Origin: Lysobacterales bacterium
GTDB lineage: Bacteria > Pseudomonadota > Gammaproteobacteria > Xanthomonadales > Xanthomonadaceae
DNA: 20,893 nt
Reading direction: 5' to 3'
Assembly: GCA_020442545.1 (NCBI GenBank)
Contig: JAGRJX010000006.1
Span: forward strand, 1 to 20,893
Shown one piece after another: positions 1 through 7,440 of the stretch (within the stretch, counting starts at the first letter, position 1; every line of letters starts with the position of its first letter). A model generated the notes under the pieces. That model did not search any database. It had not been told where the DNA came from and saw nothing but the letters and a program-made list of their open reading frames with translations. The position numbers and the translations under genes are program-made.

Positions 1-828
1 AAGCCGTTGCCCGGCGTGCGCCGCGTGTTGTCCGCCGGCGCGCCGGTGCCCAGCGACGTGGTCGCAACGATGCGTGAACTGCTGCCCGAGGATGGCGAGA
101 TCTGGACGCCTTACGGCGCGACGGAATGCCTGCCTGTAGCCGTCATCGAAGGTCGCGAACTGCAGCAGACCCGCGCCGCCACGAATGCGGGCGCAGGCAC
201 CTGCGTGGGCCGTCCGGTGCCACCGAACGAAGTGCGCATCATCGCCATCGATGATCGCCCGATCAGTGCGTGGTCGGATGAGCTGCTCACCGCTGCAGGA
301 ACCGTCGGCGAGATTACCGTGGCCGGCCCCACGGCGACCGACGCCTACTACAACCGTGATGCCGCGACTGCCATCGCCAAGATTCCGGAGCGGCTTGCTG
401 ACGGCAGCGTGCGCGTCATCCATCGCATGGGCGACATCGGCTATTTCGACGAACAGGGACGCCTCTGGTTCTGCGGCCGCAAGTCGCAGCGCGTCGAGTC
501 AGCGAGTGGACCGCTGTACGCCGAGCAGGTCGAACCGGTGTTCAACACGCATCCCGAAGTGCGCCGCACCGCGCTGGTCGGCGTCGGTGAATTCGGCAAT
601 GCCGAGCCGGTGATTTGCGTCGAGTTGATTGACGGGGTTTCCACGTCGAAGTGGCCGGTGATTGAAGCTGGTCTTCGGGAGTTGGCCGGGCGTCATCCGC
701 ATTGCAGTGCCGTGCAGCGGTTCCTGCGCCACCCGGGCTTCCCCGTGGATATCCGGCACAATGCCAAGATCGGCCGCGAACAGCTCGCCCGCTGGGCCGC
801 AAAGCAACTGGAACGAGTAACGACATAG
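1..828 (+). CDS. oleC: OleC, beta-lactone synthetase of long-chain olefin synthesis (3' part)
   Basis: The 5' end lies outside the window; the frame is open from base 1 and stops with TAG at 826-828, leaving about 275 C-terminal residues. The protein is an AMP-dependent synthetase/ligase (ANL fold). An A5-type segment TPYGATECLP is near window residue 37. The A7/A8 region GDIGYFDEQGRLWFCGRK follows near residue 145. The C-terminal subdomain ends with an A10-like lysine in DIRHNAKIGRE. In the known Ole pathway, OleC acts on a beta-hydroxy acid with ATP to form a beta-lactone, which OleB decarboxylates to an olefin. The oleC assignment rests on the OleD-type reductase directly downstream plus the ANL motifs; on the fragment alone another acyl-CoA/AMP ligase would be possible. 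Confidence 0.85.
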   Translation, partial: KPLPGVRRVLSAGAPVPSDVVATMRELLPEDGEIWTPYGATECLPVAVIEGRELQQTRAATNAGAGTCVGRPVPPNEVRIIAIDDRPISAWSDELLTAAGTVGEITVAGPTATDAYYNRDAATAIAKIPERLADGSVRVIHRMGDIGYFDEQGRLWFCGRKSQRVESASGPLYAEQVEPVFNTHPEVRRTALVGVGEFGNAEPVICVELIDGVSTSKWPVIEAGLRELAGRHPHCSAVQRFLRHPGFPVDIRHNAKIGREQLARWAAKQLERVTT

Positions 829-846
829 TCGCAGATTGCAGGAATT

Positions 847-892
847 GCTCCCTCCCTTGCGAAGCAGGGGAGGGTTGGGGAGGGGTAAGCTC
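847..892. repeat. Left inverted repeat of the DUF559 cassette
   Basis: This G/C-strand-biased repeat begins 18 bases after the oleC stop. Bases 850-856 (CCCTCCC) pair with 868-874 (GGGAGGG), with TGC/GCA pairing inside the loop, so the arm forms a hairpin. About 39 positions recur in inverted orientation at 1227-1281. The GAGGGG at 881-885 lies just upstream of the likely TTG start at 893 and may act as its ribosome binding site. Confidence 0.85.
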
Positions 893-1312
893 TTGGATCA
901 ACTTCGACATCGAGCACGCGAACTCCGCAACAACGCCACCGATGCTGAACAGCATCTTTGGCGATATCTGCGAAGGCAGCAGTTGGCTGGCTACCGGTTT
1001 CGTCGTCAGGTTCCCTTGGCGGGATTCATTGCTGACTTCCTGTGCCCTTCTGCAAAGCTGATCATCGAACTGGATGGCGGCCAACATGTCGAGCAGGCAG
1101 CATCGGACGAACGACGTACGATGGCGCTGGTCGCAGCTGGCTATCGCGTTGTCCGGTTCTGGAATCACGATGTTCTGGCCAGAAGCGATGACGTGCTGGC
1201 GGAGGTTCTTCGGCAGTTGGAAGGTGGAGCAACCCCTCCCCAACCCTCCCCTCCGCTGCTTCGCAGCGCAAGGGAGGGAGTAGAACGCGAACCTGACGGA
1301 GATGGCGAATGA
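893..1312 (+). CDS. DUF559 domain protein, Vsr-like PD-(D/E)xK endonuclease family
   Basis: This is a small protein of about 139 residues when started at TTG 893, which follows GAGGGG by about 7 bases. The frame stays open back to a TTG at 836, but that would translate through the repeat. The core (about residues 5-110) has the family pattern: a helical RARELRNNATDAEQHLW segment, then RRQQLAGYRFRRQVPLAGF, the strand IADFLCPSAKLIIELDGGQH with the acidic residues and histidine expected of a Vsr/restriction-endonuclease fold, and YRVVRFWNHDV. Residues ~112-130 are translated from the right inverted repeat and are proline- and arginine-rich. The TGA overlaps the oleD start (ATGA at 1309-1312). 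The substrate is unknown; nuclease activity is inferred from the fold. It is not a known Ole component. Confidence 0.8.
   Translation: MDQLRHRARELRNNATDAEQHLWRYLRRQQLAGYRFRRQVPLAGFIADFLCPSAKLIIELDGGQHVEQAASDERRTMALVAAGYRVVRFWNHDVLARSDDVLAEVLRQLEGGATPPQPSPPLLRSAREGVEREPDGDGE
1227..1281. repeat. Right inverted repeat of the DUF559 cassette
   Basis: This is the reverse-complement partner of 847-892, with short insertions. Bases 1244-1250 (CCCTCCC) pair with 1272-1278 (GGGAGGG), and the inserted bases make a perfect inner stem CGCTGC-TTC-GCAGCG at 1254-1268, giving a longer hairpin than the left arm. It lies inside the reading frame of the DUF559 gene and encodes part of its tail. No target-site duplication was found outside the two arms. 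Confidence 0.85.
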
Positions 1313-2319
1313 AAGTATTGGTTACCGGTGGTGGCGGTTTCTTGGGCCAGGCGATATGCCGCCAGCTGCGCGAACGCGGTGACGAGGTCATCAGCTTCAA
1401 CCGCAGCCGCTACGATGAACTGGATGCCATTGGTGTCGAGCAGGTGCAGGCCGATCTTGCCGCGCTGGAGCCGCTGGTCGAGGCCAGTCGCGGAGTGGAC
1501 GCCATCATCCATGTCGGCGCCAAGGCCGGGGCCTGGGGCAGCTTTCGTGATTACTTCGAGCCCAACGTGCGCGGCACGGCCAACGTGATCGCCGCCTGCC
1601 GCATGAACGACATCGGCAGGCTGGTCTACACCTCGTCGCCCAGCGTTACCCACCGCAGCACGCGTCCGGTCATCGGCGGCAATGAGCAAAACGTGCCCTA
1701 CGGCGAAGGCTTCAAGGCCTGGTATCCGGCCACCAAGCGCATCGCCGAGGAAGACGTGCTGGCGGCCAACGACGCGACGCTGGCCACGGTGGCGCTGCGT
1801 CCGCGATTGATCTGGGGCGTGGGCGACAACCAGTTGCTGCCACGGCTGGTCGAACGCGCCAGATCCGGTCGATTGCGGCTGGTTGGCGATGGCCTCAATC
1901 GCATCGACACCACCTACATCGACAACGCCGCCGATGCCCATGTGCTGGCGCTGGATGCATTGGCGCCGAGTTCGGGCTGTGCGGGCAAGGCCTACTTCAT
2001 CTCCAACGGCGAGCCGAAGTCGGCCAGCGAAATCATCAACAGCCTGCTGCGGGCCGCCGGCGCACCAACGGTGGACAAGGTGCTGGGCTTTCGGGCTGCC
2101 TACTGGATCGGCGCGGCTCTGGAAAGAGCCTGGCATCTGCTGCCGCTGAAGGGCGAGCCACCGATGACGCGCTTCCTCGCCGAGCAGTTGTCGACCACAC
2201 ATTTCTACGACATCAGTGCGGCGCGCCGCGACTTTGGCTATCGACCGAAAGTCAGCATCCTCGAAGGCCTGAAGAGGCTGGGTGAGTCGTATCTCGACGG
2301 CGTGGCAGCCAGCGGGTGA
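1309..2319 (+). CDS. oleD: OleD, 2-alkyl-3-oxoalkanoate reductase
   Basis: A 336-residue NAD(P)-dependent short-chain dehydrogenase of the extended type (3-beta-HSD/epimerase-like). The dinucleotide-binding motif GGGGFLG is at residues 7-13 (G7, G10, G13). The active site shows Ser109/Ser110 in YTSSPS and Tyr139-x-x-x-Lys143 in YPATK. In the Ole pathway OleD reduces the 2-alkyl-3-ketoacid made by OleA to the beta-hydroxy acid used by OleC. The ATG at 1309 is preceded by GGAG about 9 bases upstream and overlaps the stop of the DUF559 gene (ATGA), so translation is probably coupled to the inserted gene. The gene ends 9 bases before the convergent acyltransferase gene. Confidence 0.88.
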   Translation: MKVLVTGGGGFLGQAICRQLRERGDEVISFNRSRYDELDAIGVEQVQADLAALEPLVEASRGVDAIIHVGAKAGAWGSFRDYFEPNVRGTANVIAACRMNDIGRLVYTSSPSVTHRSTRPVIGGNEQNVPYGEGFKAWYPATKRIAEEDVLAANDATLATVALRPRLIWGVGDNQLLPRLVERARSGRLRLVGDGLNRIDTTYIDNAADAHVLALDALAPSSGCAGKAYFISNGEPKSASEIINSLLRAAGAPTVDKVLGFRAAYWIGAALERAWHLLPLKGEPPMTRFLAEQLSTTHFYDISAARRDFGYRPKVSILEGLKRLGESYLDGVAASG

Positions 2320-2328
2320 CGTCCCGCG

Positions 2329-3240
2329 CTAGCGATCCTCGTAGAGCGATGATTCGCCCGGCGGCCGCGTCTTGAAGCGACGGTGCACCCACAGGTATTG
2401 TGCGGGTGCTTCGCGAACGGCAGCCTCCAGCTCAGCCATGTACCGCGCAGCATCAGCCAGACTATCGCCACTGGGATAGCCATGCCACGGTGGGCCAACG
2501 GTCAGCTGATAGCGGCCATCGGCCTTGCGTTTGCACCACAGTGGCAGCGTCACCGCATTCGCGCGCGCGGCGATACGCGGCGTGGTCGCCAGCGTCGACG
2601 CTGGAATGCCAAAGAAGGGCACGAACACGTTCTGTGAACTGAAATCCTGGTCGCCGCCGTAGAGCACGGTGTTGCCGGTCTTGAGTTCGCGCAGCAGGCC
2701 GCCGATGTCCTTCTTCTCCAGCGTGCTGACGGCGTGCGCGCGTCGGCCGCGATCCACCAGCGCCTCCAGCGGTGCCCAGCCATGACGACGGACCAGCATG
2801 CGTGCCGGCGGGTCGATGACTTCGTTGAGCAGCCGACAGGCCAGTTCCACCGTGGTGAAGTGGGCGCTCAACAGCAGTATGCCGCGGCCTTCGGCACGAG
2901 CGGCTTCGATGTGTTCCAGACCTTCCGCATCGAACAGTCCGCGCAGTCGCCACGACGGCGCGAACCAGCTGCGGATCATCTCCAGCAGGCCGGTCACGGT
3001 GGCGCGGAAATTGTCGCGTAGCAGGCGCTGCTGCCGGTCGGCAGAAAGCGCCGGAAAGCACAGGTCGATATTGCGAGCAGCGATCCGCCGTCGGCGTCCG
3101 GCAAACGGCCAGACCAGCCATGCCAGCAGGTTGCCCAGTCCCAGCAGCAGCGGCTGCGGCAGTCGCGCCAGCAGCCACAGCAGCGGACAGAACGGCCACA
3201 GCGGCCAGCTGGAATGGGCGCGTGGTTCAGGTGCGGCCAT
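2329..3240 (-). CDS. LpxL/HtrB-type lipid A (lysophospholipid) acyltransferase
   Basis: A 303-residue protein with an N-terminal hydrophobic segment (about residues 16-47), so probably anchored in the inner membrane. The catalytic HX4E motif of the LpxL/LpxM family is His127-FTTV-Glu132. A GGDQD segment (195-199) and VFVPFFGI (205-212) are also typical. It probably transfers an acyl chain to lipid A or a related glycolipid precursor; which acyl position is used cannot be told. It is the last gene of the LPS-type operon: its ATG lies 14 bases inside the upstream GT2 gene. The bases across the oleD/acyltransferase junction (2312-2327) form a 5-bp GC hairpin without a T tract. Confidence 0.85.
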   Translation of the reverse strand: MAAPEPRAHSSWPLWPFCPLLWLLARLPQPLLLGLGNLLAWLVWPFAGRRRRIAARNIDLCFPALSADRQQRLLRDNFRATVTGLLEMIRSWFAPSWRLRGLFDAEGLEHIEAARAEGRGILLLSAHFTTVELACRLLNEVIDPPARMLVRRHGWAPLEALVDRGRRAHAVSTLEKKDIGGLLRELKTGNTVLYGGDQDFSSQNVFVPFFGIPASTLATTPRIAARANAVTLPLWCKRKADGRYQLTVGPPWHGYPSGDSLADAARYMAELEAAVREAPAQYLWVHRRFKTRPPGESSLYEDR

Positions 3241-3994
3241 CGTCGTCCACGCGATCAGACTTCTGCGTCGCTTCCAGTCGCTTTGCGTACTTCAGGAACG
3301 CATAGTAGCTCTGCGTGCGAGCAGCAATCAGGCCGGCCCAGCCGTTGAGAAAATAGCGCTTGCCGAGATACATGCGCCAGAAACTGAAGCTCGGGTAGAG
3401 CAGCAGCCGCAGCGCGGGAAATCGGAGGCGCTTGGGTTTGGCGAGGAGGCCGCTGCTGTAGCGGTTGATCTTGTCCACGCGGGTGGCGATCTCGGGTTCG
3501 CCAAAGTGCAGGAACGGCGCATCCAGATTTTCCACGCGGTCAGTGGTCGATGGTGCGGCGTGTACCGGCACGCTGTTCATGCGCACGCGACGACGATCAA
3601 ACACACGCAGTTGCCAATTCGGTCGCGTACGCGGATGCGGCCAGCGCCAGAACAGCCACTCGCGGCGCGGCAGGCGGAAGCCGGCCGCCTGCGCCTTGCC
3701 GATCGCATCGCGAATGCGCGACAGGCTGCCGTCAGCCAGGCGTTCGTCGGCGTCGAGCAGCAGCACCCAGTCGCTGGCGGCCAGATCGATGGCGGCCTGT
3801 TTCTGTGGTCCGTAACCGGCAAAGGCACGCTGTTCGAACCGCGCGCCATGCTTGCGCGCGATGCTCTCGGTGGCATCGCTGCTGCCGGAGTCAAGCACGA
3901 CCAGATCATCGCAACCGGCAACCGAGGCCAGACAGTCGTCCAGCGTCGCTGCATTGTTCAGCGTGGTGACGACCACACTCAGCGACGTATTCAT
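3227..3994 (-). CDS. Family 2 glycosyltransferase, WaaE/KdtX-like (LPS core)
   Basis: A 255-residue GT-A glycosyltransferase. The start is set at the ATG whose first bases overlap the stop of the preceding gene (ATGA, 3991-3994); a longer open frame upstream is only a shadow of the ligase gene. The N-terminal strand SVVVTTLNNAATL is at residues 6-18, the nucleotide-binding DSGSSD at 35-40 and the metal-binding DADE at 81-84. The later REWLFWRWPHPR and FLNGWAGLI segments resemble WaaE/KdtX enzymes, which add glucose to the inner-core heptose of LPS. A cytoplasmic, membrane-associated enzyme in an LPS core setting is inferred; the sugar and acceptor are not determined by the sequence. Confidence 0.85.
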   Translation of the reverse strand: MNTSLSVVVTTLNNAATLDDCLASVAGCDDLVVLDSGSSDATESIARKHGARFEQRAFAGYGPQKQAAIDLAASDWVLLLDADERLADGSLSRIRDAIGKAQAAGFRLPRREWLFWRWPHPRTRPNWQLRVFDRRRVRMNSVPVHAAPSTTDRVENLDAPFLHFGEPEIATRVDKINRYSSGLLAKPKRLRFPALRLLLYPSFSFWRMYLGKRYFLNGWAGLIAARTQSYYAFLKYAKRLEATQKSDRVDDDGRT

Positions 3995-5208
3995 GCGGCT
4001 ATGTCCCGCTGCAGGAAGCCGAGCCACAGCGCCAGCAGCCAGAACAGCAGCAGGCCCCAGAAGCTCGAATAGAAGGCAAGGTGGGTGTTGAGCGGGAACA
4101 GCATCACCATCAGTGCCTGCGTGGGCGCGAGTGCTTGTGTTCGCTGCCCATGTGGAAGCTGTCGCCAGTGGCGGGCCGCAGCAACAACGGCGATCAGCCA
4201 ACAGAGCAGGCCGATGGCGCCGGTTTCGGCCCAGATTTCCAGCAGCAGCTGGTGCGCGTGCAGGGCCGTATCGCCTTGCGATACCCACTTGTCGCCGCTT
4301 GGCGCATAGATCGGATAGGCCTCGCGAAAACCGCGCACGCCGACGCCGTTGACCGGGTGATCCGCACCCATGTCGATGGCGGCTTCCCAGATGGGCAGGC
4401 GATCCGACAGGGCGTGGTCGAGGCCGTCACGATCCAGGCTGAGCGCGGCGGCGCTGCGTTCGATGCGTGCCTCGAAGCGCGGTGACAGCCACGTGGCGGC
4501 CACGGCGACCAGCAGCGCCAGGCCGGCAGCTGCAACGGTAAGCAAGGCGGCACGCTTGGCCGGCCGGCCAGTCCAAAGCGCCAGCAGCAATGCCAGCGCC
4601 AGCATCAGCCAGCCCGCGCGTGCGCCGGCCAGGAACACCACGACCAGCAGCGCAGCGCCGGCCAGCAGCAGCCCGCGCAGACCGAATCGCCGTTGCGTCG
4701 GGATCAGCAGCAAGGGCGACAATGCGCCCAGCACCAGCCCCAGCTTCAGGTTGCCGGCACCGAATATGCCCGACAGCCGCTGCGGGTCGCTGGGGCCACC
4801 GAAACTGAGCCCGGTGGCAGCCTGCAGCAGGCCGTCAAGGCAGAACAGTGCCAAGAGCGCGGCGCTTCCGACCGAGACGCGCCAGCGTGCATCGCCATCG
4901 CGCAGCGCGTGCATCGCAAACTGCAGAAAGAACAGGAAGCGCAGGTCGGCGGCGACTTCGGTCCAGGCGCGCCGGACGTTGATGGCATCGGGTGCGGACA
5001 GCAACTCTGGCAGCCAGTAGCCGGCAAAGAGCAGCAGGCCGAGGCGCGGCAGCGGCAGGCGCAGATCGATGTGGCCGCGCAGCAGCAGGATCATGCCGGC
5101 GATGGTGCCGATCAGGATGGGTAGCTCGGCGAGCCTGCCCACGGGCAGCAGCGCCAGCACGGCCAGCAGAACGGCGGCTTGCCAGTGGCGCTTGATCGAC
5201 TCAGCCAT
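3991..5208 (-). CDS. O-antigen ligase / Wzy-like polytopic membrane protein
   Basis: A 405-residue integral membrane protein with roughly ten hydrophobic segments. The likely ATG (MAESIK) is at 5208, overlapping the end of the GT4 gene by 8 bases; a further in-frame start at 5259 would overlap much more. The Wzy_C hallmark HAHQLLLEIWAETGAIGLL occupies residues 317-335, at the end of a large periplasmic-type loop (about 240-320) containing LSDRLPIWEAAIDM. A conserved arginine lies in LAGARAGWL (193-201). Such proteins transfer O-antigen from undecaprenyl diphosphate to lipid A-core (WaaL) or polymerise it (Wzy). The location between core glycosyltransferases favours WaaL, but the two cannot be separated by sequence alone. 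Confidence 0.82.
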   Translation of the reverse strand: MAESIKRHWQAAVLLAVLALLPVGRLAELPILIGTIAGMILLLRGHIDLRLPLPRLGLLLFAGYWLPELLSAPDAINVRRAWTEVAADLRFLFFLQFAMHALRDGDARWRVSVGSAALLALFCLDGLLQAATGLSFGGPSDPQRLSGIFGAGNLKLGLVLGALSPLLLIPTQRRFGLRGLLLAGAALLVVVFLAGARAGWLMLALALLLALWTGRPAKRAALLTVAAAGLALLVAVAATWLSPRFEARIERSAAALSLDRDGLDHALSDRLPIWEAAIDMGADHPVNGVGVRGFREAYPIYAPSGDKWVSQGDTALHAHQLLLEIWAETGAIGLLCWLIAVVAAARHWRQLPHGQRTQALAPTQALMVMLFPLNTHLAFYSSFWGLLLFWLLALWLGFLQRDIAA

Positions 5209-6310
5209 CACCCAGTTCCTCGTACAGCGCCAGCGTGGCGTGCTGCATGTCGGCGACACGAAAGCCGTCGAAGGTGGACATCGGCGGTGGTGACTGCAGC
5301 AGTTTGCGTGCCGTCACCAGCAAGGCCTGTTCATCGCCAGCCGCAACAGCTCCAGCCGGATAGAGCGCGGCCAGCAGGTCGCCAACGCCGCCATGGGCAA
5401 AGCCAAGCACCGGTCGCTGCATCGCGAGTGCTTCCAGTGCGGTGCGGCCGAAGGCCTCCGGTTTGGTCGAGAGCTGCAGCACGAGGTCGCTGGCGGCGTA
5501 GCAAGCCGGCAGGTCATCTCGACTGACGCTGAAGACGACGCGATCGCTGACACCAAGCTGGCGTGACAGCGCCTTCAGTTCAGCAAGATATGTCTGTCGC
5601 GATGGCTGGTCGACACCGGCGAGCAGCAGGCCCACGTTGTCGCCTGCTTCGGCGAGCCGTGCGCATAGCCGCAGTGCTACATCGTGGCCCTTCAATCGGG
5701 TCCCGCGAGCGGGCAGCAGCAGCAGTCGACGATGGGCAAGTATCGGGAACTCGGCATCCAGCCCGGCTCGCCAGGCCGGGTCTGCCGGTCGCGGCGGGAA
5801 CTGCGCCGGATCGAAGCCGCGCGGAATCACGCGCAGATCGCGTCGCGCGGCCTGCGGATAGTGCCGCAGCAGGTATTGCATGACGCAGTCCGAAACGCAG
5901 ATCACCCGCTGCGCCTGCAGCATGATTGCGCTGTACCGATTCACCGAGTTCAGGCCGTGCACGGTGCTGACGATCTTTGGCGCTTGACCCGGCCAGCCAC
6001 TCAGCGCCGCCCTTGCCAGCCAGGCTGGCAGGCGCGAGCGCACATGCACGATATCGGGTTGGATTTCCCGCAGCGCGCGGCGCAGTGCCGGGATGCGGAA
6101 CGGCGTCGCCAATGACTTGCGCCCGATATCCAGCGTCACGTGGGTGCCGCCGTCGGCGGTCAGGACATCAACCAGCCGTCCACCGGCGGAAATGGCAACG
6201 CTGCGATGGCCGGCGTCGACCAGCGCGCGATTGATCTCCAGCGTGCTGCGCTCGACGCCACCGGACGCCAGCGCCGGCAGCAGCTGCACTACGGTCAGCG
6301 GTCGGGACAC
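5201..6310 (-). CDS. Family 4 (GT-B) glycosyltransferase
   Basis: A 369-residue retaining glycosyltransferase with the GT-B two-domain layout. The start is GTG at 6310; it gives a protein that begins directly with the first Rossmann strand (TVVQLLPALASGGVE, residues 6-20). The donor-binding EX7E motif is Glu285-AFGRTAL-Glu293. It probably adds a sugar from a nucleotide donor to LPS core or a lipid-linked glycan at the cytoplasmic face. It starts 19 bases after the zinc-finger gene and overlaps the ligase gene, so it belongs to the same transcript. The specific sugar is unknown. Confidence 0.85.
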   Translation of the reverse strand: MSRPLTVVQLLPALASGGVERSTLEINRALVDAGHRSVAISAGGRLVDVLTADGGTHVTLDIGRKSLATPFRIPALRRALREIQPDIVHVRSRLPAWLARAALSGWPGQAPKIVSTVHGLNSVNRYSAIMLQAQRVICVSDCVMQYLLRHYPQAARRDLRVIPRGFDPAQFPPRPADPAWRAGLDAEFPILAHRRLLLLPARGTRLKGHDVALRLCARLAEAGDNVGLLLAGVDQPSRQTYLAELKALSRQLGVSDRVVFSVSRDDLPACYAASDLVLQLSTKPEAFGRTALEALAMQRPVLGFAHGGVGDLLAALYPAGAVAAGDEQALLVTARKLLQSPPPMSTFDGFRVADMQHATLALYEELGDG

Positions 6311-6329
6311 GACGCGCGTGCGGCCTGCT

Positions 6330-6521
6330 TCAGTCGGCCAGGATGAACACCGCGCCGCAGTACGGGCAAGCGGCCTCGCCGCTGGCCTCGACCGGCAGAT
6401 AGACGCGCGGATGCGAGTTCCACAGACTCATCTCCGGCGTCGGGCAGCTCAGCGGCAGATCCTTGCGATGGACCGTGTAGCGGCGTTCGGCGTTGGCGGG
6501 CTGGTGATCGGCTGTGCTCAT
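6330..6521 (-). CDS. CHCC zinc-finger protein (NDUFS6-like)
   Basis: A 63-residue protein with the CHCC ligand set Cys26, His37, Cys52 and Cys55 in the order C-P-T-P / N-S-H-P / C-P-Y-C-G, as in the zf-CHCC family related to the NDUFS6 subunit of complex I. It is very likely a small cytoplasmic zinc protein. It is the first gene of the minus-strand cluster, 19 bases before the GT4 gene, and lies 85 bases after the pirin gene. The role of bacterial free-standing members is not established; a structural or regulatory role is only a guess. Confidence 0.85.
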   Translation of the reverse strand: MSTADHQPANAERRYTVHRKDLPLSCPTPEMSLWNSHPRVYLPVEASGEAACPYCGAVFILAD

Positions 6522-6606
6522 GGGTGTGTTTTCGGCTATCGGGCGGCGTGCGCCAAGGCACTCATTCTAGCAGTCGCGAACCGGCACTGACCGCCGCAGG
6601 GCCCGT

Positions 6607-7308
6607 CTACGGCATGTCGAACAGCAGGAATTCGGCCTCACCTTGCAGCGAATGGATTTCCAGTTCGCGCTCGTGTTCGATGGCGGCACCGTCGCCGGCA
6701 TTCACCACCGTGTCGTTGACCCGCAGGCGGCCGCGGATCAGCTGCAGCCAGGCACGCCGACGATCCGACAGGCCGTAATCCACGCGTCGCGTTTCATTGA
6801 GTCGTGACGCCAGCACGCGGACGTTCTGACGTACATGCAGCACGTCGTCACCCGGATCCGGTGACACCATCAGGCACAGGCGGTTGCGCAGGTCATCGTC
6901 CTCGAACTGTCGTTCGGCCCAGCCCGGCGCGCCGTTGACGCGATCCGGCTGCAGCCAGATCTGCAGAAAATGCAGCGGCCGTTTGCTGTCACCGTTGCAC
7001 TCGCTGTGGCGAATGCCGGCGCCGGCGCTCATCACCTGCAGGCCGCCGCGACGGAGGCGGCTTTCATTGCCGGTGCTGTCCTTGTGCTGCAGTTCACCGT
7101 CAACCACCCAGCTCAGGATTTCCATGTTGGCGTGGCCATGCGGGGGAAAGCCCCGGCCCGGCTGCACCCGGTCTTCGTTGAGCACCCGCAGCACGCCGAA
7201 GCCGTTGTGATCCTTCCGGTAGAAGTCGCCGAAGGAAAAACTGTGCGCGCTGTCCAGCCAGGCGAGCCGGGTACGGCCGCGGTCGGCGTCGGGCAGCAGG
7301 CTGATCAT
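6607..7308 (-). CDS. Pirin-family bicupin protein (YhhW-like)
   Basis: A 233-residue cupin protein. The start is placed at the ATG giving MISLLPDADRG, which matches the conserved beginning; the open frame upstream to 7797 runs antisense to the ELM1-type gene and is not credible. The metal ligands fall at His57, His59 (PPHGHANMEIL), His101 and Glu103 (RHSE), the same positions as in E. coli YhhW, which binds a divalent metal and shows quercetin 2,3-dioxygenase activity. The physiological substrate is unknown. It is transcribed away from the ELM1-type gene across a 132-bp gap in which no promoter could be recognised with confidence. Confidence 0.88.
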   Translation of the reverse strand: MISLLPDADRGRTRLAWLDSAHSFSFGDFYRKDHNGFGVLRVLNEDRVQPGRGFPPHGHANMEILSWVVDGELQHKDSTGNESRLRRGGLQVMSAGAGIRHSECNGDSKRPLHFLQIWLQPDRVNGAPGWAERQFEDDDLRNRLCLMVSPDPGDDVLHVRQNVRVLASRLNETRRVDYGLSDRRRAWLQLIRGRLRVNDTVVNAGDGAAIEHERELEIHSLQGEAEFLLFDMP

Positions 7309-7440
7309 CGTGGCGATCCAGAGCTCAAAGGTGACAACGGAACCTGCAGTGTGCCAGCTTTGCCGGCGTGATGACGGATCCCTGCCGCCAATCCTGCTGC
7401 CGCGCGCGCCGTCAACCGCGTGCCCGCGTTGTTGGCCGTG

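Noticed and set aside
2312..2327. GCGGG/CCCGC hairpin between oleD and the acyltransferase gene as a terminator
   Set aside because: The stem is only 5 bp, overlaps the oleD stop codon and has no T tract on either strand.
2798..4072. 424-codon open frame on the plus strand
   Set aside because: It runs antisense across two overlapping real genes (acyltransferase and GT2) and shows no recognisable motif.
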